From: Gryganskiella cystojenkinii
Taxonomy: Eukaryota; Mortierellomycota; Mortierellomycetes; Mortierellales; Mortierellaceae
Length of the DNA stretch: 17,191 nt
Reading direction: 5' to 3'
Assembly (NCBI GenBank): GCA_015852425.1
Contig: JAAAIG010000622.1
Location: 6,221-23,411 of the forward strand
Part shown: positions 1 through 8,622 of the stretch, in pieces
Layout: each line of letters starts with the position of its first letter
How positions within the stretch are numbered: the stretch's first letter is position 1
Made by a program: the position numbers and the translations under genes
Notes under the pieces: generated by a model
Told to the model about the DNA's origin: nothing
The model's input: the letters and a program-made list of their open reading frames with translations, nothing else
The model's database searches: none

Positions 1-92
1 AAAAAAAAAAAAAAAAAAAAAAGAAAATACTACTCAACTCGAAAACTGACCATCAATTATGTTTTTCCATTCTGATTCTCGTTCATAAATAG
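1..92 (+). other. 3' part of a MetAP1 intron, starting with a 22-nt poly-A run
   Basis: The window opens with 22 consecutive A residues and then A/T-rich sequence. It ends in an AG at 91-92, directly before conserved methionine aminopeptidase coding sequence. A possible branch-site CTGAC lies at 46-50, about 42 nt before the acceptor. I read the stretch as the end of an intron of the flanking gene. The poly-A run could also be a contig-edge or assembly effect, since nothing upstream is visible. Confidence 0.6.
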
Positions 93-442
93 TCAAGCCC
101 GGTGCGTTGTACAGAGATCTCGGAAATGTGATTGAGAAGCATGCCAAGAGTGAAGGATTCTCGGTCGTCAAAACCTACTGTGGCCATGGTGTCCACCGAC
201 TTTTCCATTGCGCACCCAACATTCCCCACTATGCCCGTAACAAGGCCATTGGTGTGATGAAGGTCGGTCATGTCTTTACGATCGAGCCCATGATCAACGA
301 GGGTAGCTGGAAGGATGAGATGTGGCCCGATAACTGGACCGCGGTGACATCGGACGGAAAGCGGTCCGCCCAGTTTGAACAGACTATGGTCGTGACCAAG
401 ACTGGTGTCGAGGTTTTGACCGCTCGCCCTGTCAAGAAGTAA
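93..442 (+). CDS. Methionine aminopeptidase type I, C-terminal exon (5' partial)
   Basis: Type I methionine aminopeptidases are dinuclear metal enzymes that remove the initiator Met from nascent chains at the ribosome. This is the last exon: the acceptor AG is at 91-92, the first two bases finish a split codon, and TAA is at 440-442. The visible 116 or so residues hold the C-terminal half of the pita-bread fold. YCGHG carries the metal-ligand His (codon 185-187), LFH carries the conserved second His, FTIEP supplies a Glu ligand, and SAQFEQT supplies the last Glu ligand. The two Asp ligands and any N-terminal zinc-finger region lie upstream, outside the window. The pattern matches the eukaryotic cytosolic type I enzyme ([29 protein letters not shown]) far better than MetAP2. 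One oddity is Gln after the last Glu ligand, where the human and E. coli enzymes have His. The family call is sure; the exact paralogue (cytosolic or organellar) is less so. Confidence 0.95.
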
Positions 443-694
443 AAAATTAGAGATGTTGTTCTTTGTTACTTCCTGCCTCTCTCTCCTTCACTTCTCATAT
501 CATTTCTCTATATATGATTCATCGCGTATGGTAATGATAGTGCATTAAAATAGTGTTGCCATGCTTGTTTTTTTTTCCTTTTCCACCCGAGAAACTACCC
601 TCTCATCTATCTTCGGAAAAAAAAAAACTGCTAAGTTGGCTTTACCCCTTTGGATATCGAAATCGGTCAATTGGCAGCAACACCGCACCTTTTC

Positions 695-700
695 CACGTG
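695..700. promoter_or_regulatory. CACGTG E-box upstream of VWA8
   Basis: A palindromic CACGTG lies in TCCACGTGAC, about 475 bp before the VWA8 start codon. On the minus strand it reads GTCACGTG, the core favoured by Cbf1/USF-type bHLH factors. The same TCACGTG core appears upstream of the ASCC3-like gene at 8340-8346. Binding is an inference only. Confidence 0.35.
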
Positions 701-706
701 ACCCCC

Positions 707-766
707 GATCACTTTTTTTTTTCTTCCAAAGCGAACAAAAAAAAACCTTGATGTTGAAAAGTGATC
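707..766. repeat. 10-bp perfect inverted repeat flanking A/T runs
   Basis: GATCACTTTT at 707-716 is the exact reverse complement of AAAAGTGATC at 757-766, with 40 nt between the arms. The spacer contains a T-run and an A-run. It could be two inverted protein-binding sites or a weak hairpin in the VWA8 promoter. The T-rich context makes partial coincidence possible, although the GATCAC/GTGATC cores are not homopolymer. Confidence 0.4.
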
Positions 767-1173
767 AGCTTTTTTTTTTGGAGGGAATGAATGAACACGG
801 GGAATGTACAAACCGGAGCCGGGCGGCTCACATTCGCACTTCATTCACTTGTCCGGGGGGAAAGGGTGACTGATGGACTTTTTTTCTTCTTCTTTTGTTT
901 TTGTCTTTTAATTGTTCATTTCCATATTCTTTTTTCTTTCTTCCTTTCCTCCATTCATCCCTCCACTCTTTTCCCTCCTTCCTCCTTCTCGCCCTCGTGC
1001 CGGTGATACTTCTCCGCTCTTTTTCTTTTTTTTTTAAAATATTTATCCCTTCCTCAATATCGACATCTTCTCTCCCATAACCCTCTGTATATTACTTGTT
1101 AAAAAAAGTCTCTCTCCCAGTCTTTCTTCTTTCTCAACTATTGTAACCCTGTAACAAAACTCTTTACAACAAA

Positions 1174-4100
1174 ATGGATCCAAAGTCCGAGTCGGCTCGT
1201 CTTCGATTGGAGCAGCTCTCCAGGGTCCTGTCACACAGCGCAGACTATGTGATTGCTGAGAACCCAAACCGATCCGGGGGTCTCATCATTTCCGCAACCA
1301 AGAGCAAGACTGCGGGTTCTGCTGGTATGTCTTGTCCTCTGCGTGTTGTTCTTTCTGACAATTGGAACCTGCGACCAACGATGATGTGTCAATCAAAGAG
1401 CGGGACCAAGTTGGCTGGTTGTCTTTTTTTCTCTTTCTCGGCCTTCATTTTACCGCCGATCGAATTAGCGAGAGGCATGTGAAATTTATACTCTTTTGAC
1501 CCATTTTTTAACAACGGTTCTTGCGGATCATCTTTCCTCTCATCTTTCCTCTCGTCCGATATCTTTCCTGTTTTTTGATCATAGACTATGGCGAGGTTCG
1601 GATCGGCGATGTCACAGTTGCAGTCAGTCCTGCATTAAACCCAGAGTTTGTCCCTAGCTACGAACAGCCCCTCTTTGAGGATTCTCAGGTACGCGATCAG
1701 AGACCAAATATAACAGAGTCAGCTTGCACAGTCCCATTCTATGTATGTCATTTCTTGATCTGATCCTTCTTTCTCCCTTTTAACTTTTTTGACCTTTTAT
1801 AGGAAGTTCTCCGTCACCTGCGATGGTATGTTAGTGACTGACTGGACTGGAGTAACAGCCGATCCACATGACGTGGAAGAACGCTACAGGAGACATGTAA
1901 CTGACAACTATACTTGCGATGTTCATAGGATGATGCAAAAAGACAAACTCGGCCAGGACATGTTTTTGATCGGGTAAGGCGACTATCTCCATGCTGGTGT
2001 TAGCCTTCAAAGAATCAACTTACTTATTGCTCTTCGTGTCTACAACGTTTTGTCTTTTCTCACAATAGACCTCCTGGACATCTCCGTCGATCAATTGCTC
2101 TCAAGTTTGCGGAACTGTAAGGATGGCCAGTTCAAAAGACAACACTTGAACAATCAAGGGACTTCATGACTTTCGACGACTGACGTTTATTTTCCCCTGT
2201 CTCTAGTACAAACCGCGAGGTCGAATATGTGCCACTTTCCAAGGATGTGACTGAGAGCGATCTGAAGCAACGCCGTGAGATCGTTGGAGGAACCGCCTAT
2301 TATGTAGACCAGGCCTGTGTCCGCGCAGCAACTGAGGGTCGTATCTTGATCTTGGACGGAATCGAAAAGGCTGAAAGAAACGTCTTGCCAGTCCTCAACA
2401 ACTTGTTGGAGAACCGTGAAATGGCTCTCGAGGATGGTCGGTTTTTGGTCAACCCTAAACGATTCGACATGTTGGTCAAGGAGGGAGGTCAGTCCGCCAT
2501 CGATACCATGGAGCAACACAAGCTCGTCAAGGTCAGCGACAATTTTACAGTCATTGCCCTCGGTTTGCCCGTCCCCCAGTATGTCGGACACCCTCTGGAT
2601 CCACCATTGCGTTCTCGTTTCCAGTCGCGTGATGTCAAAGCCCCAGGATTCGAGGCTCAGATGCAACAACTTCGAGCTCTCGGACCCAAGGTCCCTCAGG
2701 AGATGATGGAGAGATTGATCTCTGTTGCCATGGTCCTCGGTAATCAACACTATCAAAACATCGGAAGCGATTCCACCGCGTCGATGATGAGCAACGTTCA
2801 GATCCCCGAGTTTCCAGTCTCAATTGAAAGCGCTATTAAGCTGCTAAACAGTTTCGAGGATGCTCAGCCTCGATTCTTGCTCGATCTCGTTTACCCTTGG
2901 TCTCTTCTTCCTACCTGTGAAGCCGAGCAGCGCAGCTTGATCGAATCCACATACCAACGTTTCGGTGTCTTGGGTCTCGGTCGCGAAAATGAAGGCTTTG
3001 ATCAAGATGAAGGCGCAGTTGTTCACCAATGTGATTCGACTTATAAGGTTGTCGGGATTGAACGTGCGGGACCCACGACAGCCCTTGCCACGTTTGAACA
3101 CACTTCTGGCAAGAAGACCTCGGTCGAGCTGCACTGCGGTCCAAATTCGTTCGAGCCTGCAGAATATTTTGTCGAGACCTCTTACCACATGGCTACGCTC
3201 GTGAGCATGTTGCTCGCCCACTCTGTCGGCGACTTTTGCGTGATCGGGTCCAAAGGTGTGGGCAAAAGTGCGTTGATGAGGAACTTTGGTCGAAACTTGG
3301 GATACAAGGTCGAGTTTATTCCACTTTACAAGGACATGTCTTCGCGTGATCTTCTCCAGCGTCGAAGCACAACATTCTCTGGAGACACCATCTGGGAGAA
3401 CTCGGCCTTGGTCAAGGCTGCTATGAGTGGTGCTTTGGCTGTCATGGATGGAATCGATACCCTCTCCTTTGGAACCATGGTTTCTTTGCAACGTTTGATT
3501 CACGAACGCGAGACGGCCATGCCTGATGGACGCAAGCTCTTGCGTCACAGCCACTTTGACCAGCTGCAAGCTGCCCAGGGATGGACTTTGCAAGAGATGG
3601 AGAAGAGGGGACTCTTGCGAATCTCTCCTTCGTTCCGGATTGTTGCTCTCGCTAGACCTGTCTCGAACGGCACGGAAGGAGGCAAGCCCGGATCGTGGCT
3701 CGCACCTGAGATTGTTAGCATGTTCCAGTTTGTCACTGTCCGCCCACTCTCACTTCAAGAGGAGACCCAGTTGCTCGAGACATTGTCACCCGGTGTTGCA
3801 CCAGAGAGCTTGGCACTCTTGCTCAAGTTTGCAAATCACCTGCGCAACGCGCACGATGAGACCATCAAGACTTTGTCGTCGGCCATGTCGACTCGGTAAG
3901 AAAGCGCTATGCAATGAAATGGAATGTGTTTGCGCCGAGCCAAAGGAGAAGAGATAATTAAGTGTCATTCTATCGTTGCGTGCTCTAGTCAATTGATCCG
4001 CATCTGTCGTCGTCTCGCAGTTTTCCCTGATGAGAGTCTCCACGAGGCCGTCCACAAGGTTTCGTTGTCTCGATTCTTGCCCTCAATTGCCAAGGATGCG

Positions 4101-7100
4101 CTGAACCAGATTTTGGCCGCGAATGGTATTGTGGTCAAGCCCAAGAGTTACAAAGCCAACGAGCTCCAGATCCAGGTCCTTCCTAACCGTGAAAGCCCCA
4201 AATTGCTCAAGATCGGTCATATCGAGGAACGTGTTCGTCAGGACTCGAACCCTGTCCTTATCCCCAACATTGTCTTCCACGAGAACCCCAAGCAGACCGA
4301 GATCCTGATGGAGATGCTGAAGGATTTCCAGCTGGGCGAGCATTTGCTGTTGATTGGTAACCAGGGAGTCGGCAAGAACAAATTGGCGGATTACTTCCTC
4401 CAGCTCCTCAGGTTACCTAGAGAGTATATTCAGTTGCATCGTGATACGACCGTCCAAAGTTTGACGGCTACACCCTCGATTGTCGATGGTGTTCTTCAAT
4501 ATGACGATTCACCTTTGGTCAAGTCGGTCCGCGACGGGTATATTCTAGTCATCGACGAGGCCGACAAGGCTCCTACCTATGTGACCAGCGTCATCCGTAA
4601 CTTGTTGGAGGATGGACAAATGGTTCTCAGCGATGGTCGTCGCATTGTTTCGAAGCCTACGGAGGGCTCTGATGAGGTTGAGATTGTGATTCATCCCAAC
4701 TTCCGCATGATGGTGCTTGCCAACAGACCTGGTTTCCCTTTCCTCGGAAACGATTTCTTCCGTGAGGTCGGAGACGTGTTCTCGTGCCATGCCGTCGACA
4801 ACCCTGATGCCGAATCCGAGATGTTCTTGCTTCGCAAGTACGGACCTGATGTACCCGAGGAGCTGTTGTTGAAGTTGACGGCTGCATTCGAGGATCTCAG
4901 AGTTTTAGTGGATGAGGGTCTTTTGTCGTACCCTTACTCCACCCGTGAGCTTGTCAATGTGGTGCGCCATATGCAGATCTACCCCGAGGAGGGTATCTCC
5001 CGCATCTTGCAGAATGTGTTTGATTTTGATCAGTACGATGCCGATTCCAAGGAGATGTTGATCGAGACCTTCCAGAAGCATGGTATCCCTGTCGGTCTCG
5101 AGTCCGAGTTCACCATCCAGCTTGGAAAACAAGTCGAGGTTAGCGAGGCGATTTTGACAGAAACGTGGACCAAGGCCCCCCAAGAGAAGGCTCTGGAGTG
5201 CAATGTCAAGTCGCAACCCATTGTCTTCAGAGGTGGCTGGAACGTGACTCCAGGTGTCGCTCGTGATCTGGAGAGATCCGAGGGTCGGTCGGTCGTCTTC
5301 TCGGAGCAGCTTTACCACTTCAAGATTCCCACCCGTGGCGAGGCTCTGGACATTGTCTCGACAGACAAGGGAACACTTTATGCGATCTCGACCAACCCTG
5401 TGACCCTGCACTATGTTGATGCCGCCCACAGGACTGTCCGTTCTGCTGATATGTACGAGTACTTCCCATTGCAGAAGGCTCCTCCTCGTTTGAGACTCGC
5501 ATATGTCAAGACCCGTTCTGGAGGTCGTTTCTTGTGCATGCACAACCCTGCCGATAACTCATTCTTGTCCTTGGACACTGCCAAGGATTCGATCGTCTCT
5601 GTGATGTTGAACGGATTGGCTCCCGTCCAGTCTTTGATGGACAAGTCTTTGGCCCATCTTGGATATATCGCCTTCTTCCAGGAGAACCGGTCGAACGTGA
5701 TTATCGTGGATTTCAACTCTGGTACTCAATACGTGATCGAGTTGCCGGTCCAGGTCTCGGGTTTCTTTATGATCGATCCTCGTCTGTGGTTGGTCAAGGA
5801 TTGCCAGAACCAGGATTACCATTTGGTCTATGCCTCGGATGCCAACGTGCCCATGCCTGATCGTATTCAGCATGTATCCGTCTCTGGCCTTGGCGCCAAG
5901 GCCAAGCATCGTTTGACCTATGTCTCCGAACCCGTTGTAGAACCTGGCACCAACAACTCGTAAGATTCCGTGATTCCGTGATTCCGTGTACTATGTATTT
6001 TTGCTAGTTTGTGGTGTATGATTGACGTTCTAACCAAGGTATATATGTAATTATTCGTATACGGTAGTGAGAACATCCGTATGATGCACACAACGAATGA
6101 CAGCGTGGTCATGGCGATGACTAAGAACATGGAGCGCATCTTGACCCCCAATCCTGATGCATCCATGGACGTCTTTTCTTTCATGAGACCGATTGCGGAT
6201 GAAAACGTCAGGAACTTGTACTCGAACCTTCAGAGCGCTTCCATGTATATGAGCAAAACCCAGCAAATGGCCAAGATTATTCCTTCTCCTGTAAGCGTCT
6301 TTTTTATTGCAGGATAACACTTGTTAAGTTTTGTCCGGCGCCTATTCCTGATATTGTTTTTTTTATATCTTGTTTGTCTTTTGATAGAGCGGAAAAGGAG
6401 AAGGTTACCTCGAACTCTTTTCTCCCTCTGAGCGTCGTATCTGGCGTGTGCTGATCCCTCTTTCGATCCCTGTGACGAGCACTTTGCGTACGGATGCACC
6501 CATGACTGGTTTCAAGGGTTTGCAGCAGGATCGTGCCGTCGCCTCGATGACTGAACTTGAGGATGGTTCATTGTTGACGATGGATAACTCTGGATTCGTC
6601 CGCGTCTGGCAGATCGATGCTGCTGATTTATTCCAATCTGCGAGCACCTGGAAGAAGCTTGTCGGTACCTTAGATTCGAGAACGTTGGCGATCTTGTACA
6701 AGGATGAGGAAGGTCGATTCGTGAACGCAGATGGTCAATTGGTCGGACCCGACGGTCAAGTTATTGTTCCTGGCGACGGTTTGGGCGATGATCTTCCTCC
6801 TGGCATGGACGGCTCTAGTGGTGACTCTGCCGGAGGCGGTGGTGGTGGAGGAGGAAGTGGTGGTGGCGGCGGTGGAGGAGATGGAGAAGGCGATGGCAGC
6901 GGAGATGGTGACGGTAACGGTTCCGGATCTGGATCTGGAGAGCGAAACGGTGCACCCAAGGATGGTCGCAAGCCCAACTTTGACGATGTCTCCAAGTTGG
7001 ATATCGTAAGTGATCTTGGCGGATCTCCACTGTTGTACTACATTACTCCCCCCTCCCTTTTTTTTGCGGTATTGACTAACTTTTCTACCACTTTATTAGC

Positions 7101-8107
7101 GGACGAGTGCCCCTCCTCCAAAGCTGGTATCGGATGCGCAGATCGAGATGCACAACATGACGATGCGTAAGCACTTGGCGCAGATGGATATGACCGCAGC
7201 AGACGCCAAGATCTACATGGCGTATATGGAGAACGTCCAGCGCGAGATTCGTGAACTTCGAGTGATTCTGGAATCGATCGAAGCCAAGAACAAGGAGCGT
7301 GTCTGGCTCAAGAACCAATCGTCTGGTGATCTCGATGATACAAAGTTGATCGAGGGATTGACGGGTGACCACAACATTTACAAGTTGCGCGGTGATCAGG
7401 ATCCCGAGATGGGTTTCCAACAAAAGCCTAAAAAGATGTATTTCGTATTTGATCTCTCAGCGTCAATGTTCCGATTCAACAACCATGATCGTCGATTGGA
7501 GCGGTCTATGGAAGTTGCGCTGATGATTATGGAATCCTTCCGAAACTTTGAGCACAAGTTCCAGTACTCGATCATTGGGCATTCTGGTGATTCACCCAAC
7601 CTGGAGTTTGTGAAGGAGGGACGATATCCCAAGACGGAGAAGGATGTCTTCAAGGTGATCTCACAGATGAGTGCGCATTCGCAGTACTGTCTTTCGGGTG
7701 ATAACACGTTGTCGGCAACATCGATGGCGATGCGCGAGATTGTGAAGGAGGACGCGGACGATTATATTGTTGTTGTCCTCTCGGATGCGAACATTGGGCA
7801 ATATAACATCAAGCCCGAGGATCTTGGCCGCAGTAAGTGATGGTTGCATTTCTCGGGTTTTTATCTGAGTTTGAGTTTTCTCGAATGGTTCTAACGAGCT
7901 GCCTTTTTATATTTTATTATTTTCTCTTTCATCGTAGTCCTTCGATCGGATGACCGTGTTACGTCTTCAATGATCTTTATTGGATCCTTGTCCGATCAGG
8001 CAGACAAGCTCAAGGGCGCTTTGGGTTCTCATGCCCATGTCTGCATGGATACCAAGGATTTACCGCAGATCATCAAGTCGATCTTTTTGTCCTCCATGAT
8101 CAAATAA
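1174..8107 (+). CDS. VWA8: VWA8-type AAA+ ATPase with C-terminal VWA domain (11 exons)
   Basis: Exons: 1174-1324, 1585-1688, 1803-1825, 1929-1973, 2069-2116, 2207-3895, 3989-5959, 6068-6290, 6388-7005, 7100-7832 and 7938-8107. They total 5775 nt, or 1924 residues; human VWA8 is about 1905. Colinear identity to VWA8 runs from the NPEFVP and LRHLRW motifs to the C-terminal MDTKDLPQI. AAA1 has a degenerate P-loop GPPGHLRR (108-115) and Walker B ILILDGIE (170-177). AAA2 has GSKGVGKS (471-478) and Asp538. AAA3 has GNQGVGKN (810-817) and IDEAD with Asp876/Glu877. A beta-rich, possibly propeller-like region spans roughly 1190-1560. A Gly-rich linker (1567-1602) precedes the VWA domain, whose MIDAS is DLSAS (1742-1746), Thr1827 and Asp1853. 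In animals VWA8 is an ATPase on the matrix side of the mitochondrial inner membrane. The N-terminus here is only weakly basic, so localisation is open. The start is the first ATG after a 298-nt ATG-free leader. Confidence 0.95.
1325..1584 (+). other. VWA8 intron 1, the longest intron in the window (260 nt)
   Basis: The donor is GTATGT at 1325 and the acceptor ATAG ends at 1584, in phase 1. Removing it joins G with AC to give Asp51 and continues into the conserved GEVRIGDV segment. It is more than twice as long as most introns in the window. Beyond the splice signals and a T-rich 3' part I see nothing specific in it; a short promoter-proximal regulatory role would be speculation. Confidence 0.85.
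1803..1825 (+). other. 23-nt microexon (exon 3 of VWA8)
   Basis: The acceptor AG lies at 1801-1802 and the donor GTATGT starts at 1826. The exon encodes EVLRHLR plus two bases of Trp, completed by exon 4 (G at 1929). The joined sequence EVLRHLRWMMQKDKLGQDMFLIG matches the corresponding VWA8 segment. Skipping 23 nt would shift the frame. The two following exons are also tiny (45 and 48 nt), so the degenerate AAA1 P-loop region is assembled from three very short exons. Confidence 0.85.
5964..5987 (+). repeat. Three tandem copies of GATTCCGT in VWA8 intron 7
   Basis: The 8-bp unit GATTCCGT occurs three times without interruption, starting at the fifth base of the intron (donor GTAAGA at 5960-5965), so the first copy overlaps the donor. 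This microsatellite-like tract sits inside a 108-nt intron. Copy-number change would alter intron length but not coding sequence. Confidence 0.9.
6832..6939 (+). repeat. GGN-rich repeat encoding the glycine linker of VWA8
   Basis: Consecutive GGN codons encode eight Gly, one Ser and seven Gly (residues 1567-1582). An alternating G-D/G-S tract follows to residue 1602. It lies between a WD-like segment (GFVRVWQID) and the helical region before the VWA domain. Human VWA8 has a shorter Gly-rich stretch in the same place, so the linker position is conserved while its length is expanded here. It is probably a flexible spacer between the ATPase body and the VWA domain. Confidence 0.85.
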
Positions 8108-8622
8108 TCTAACGTAGAAGAAATTGTCGATAAAACAATAGATAGAGACACACGGACTGATGTAGAAAGAAGTAGACGACGTGTCATTAATAATATACCT
8201 GCAGTACCAACTACGAAGTCTGACTTTCGTGAGGTTATTGTCCACTTGGCTGGGGATACATCGCCTTCCTGGGTATACAGGAACATAAGCGTCATCGAGA
8301 GCTTCGTTTTCTCACGAATTTTAGTGGCGTGAAAAGTTCTCACGTGCACCGCAGAAAGACCAAAGGGTACTGCGGATCGATTTTTTTTTCTCCAACGGAA
8401 AGAGAGACACCGCTACAAATATCTTTTTTTTTTGGTCATTCTTTATCTTTTACATTCACTCATCACTATCACCGTCAGTATCGCCCACACGTCCCCTATT
8501 CCGACCCTCATTCCACCAAAGTTCACGGAACGAGATCAAGAAAACGATTCACACAGAAGGACACGCCATCAAAAAAACTGACTCAGCAAGAAACGACATT
8601 CACCCTCTCAACAAAAAAATAC
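8108..8622 (+). promoter_or_regulatory. Intergenic region: VWA8 3' end and ASCC3-like promoter/leader
   Basis: This 515-bp gap contains no supported gene. The first part is presumably the VWA8 3' UTR, with A-rich signals such as AATAAT near 8103 and GATAAAACAA near 8150. A CACGTG box is at 8341-8346. The stretch from 8341 to 8622 has no ATG, is rich in C, A and short T-runs, and ends at the first in-frame ATG. The upstream frame is open to 8329 but carries only non-ATG codons, so I treat it as 5' UTR. Confidence 0.7.
8341..8346. promoter_or_regulatory. CACGTG E-box upstream of the ASCC3-like gene
   Basis: CACGTG occurs in CTCACGTGCA, 277 bp before the start codon at 8623. It shares the TCACGTG core with the box at 695-700 upstream of VWA8. 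bHLH-type regulation (Cbf1/USF-like) is possible but not shown by sequence alone. Confidence 0.35.

Larger units (their letters stand above)
443..1173 (+). promoter_or_regulatory. Intergenic region: MetAP1 3' end and VWA8 promoter/leader
   Basis: This 731-bp gap shows no convincing gene. Its first part should be the MetAP1 3' UTR; an ATTAAA-like poly(A) signal occurs near 544. From about 575 on there are many T or A homopolymers of 8 to 12 nt. From about 879 the + strand is strongly pyrimidine-rich up to the VWA8 start. No ATG occurs between 876 and 1173, which is consistent with an untranslated leader ending at the first ATG. Short reading frames across the homopolymers look spurious. Confidence 0.7.

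Noticed and set aside
553..873. Open frame across T-runs in the MetAP1-VWA8 spacer
   Set aside because: The peptide is mostly Phe/Lys from homopolymers, with no conservation signal or domain.
2844..3593. Long antisense open frame inside VWA8 exon 6 (249 codons)
   Set aside because: It lies wholly opposite strongly conserved VWA8 codons, shows no family features, and is expected from codon bias on the coding strand.
8329..8622. Upstream extension of the helicase reading frame
   Set aside because: The frame stays open but has no ATG before 8623, and its peptide is low-complexity and resembles translated 5' UTR.
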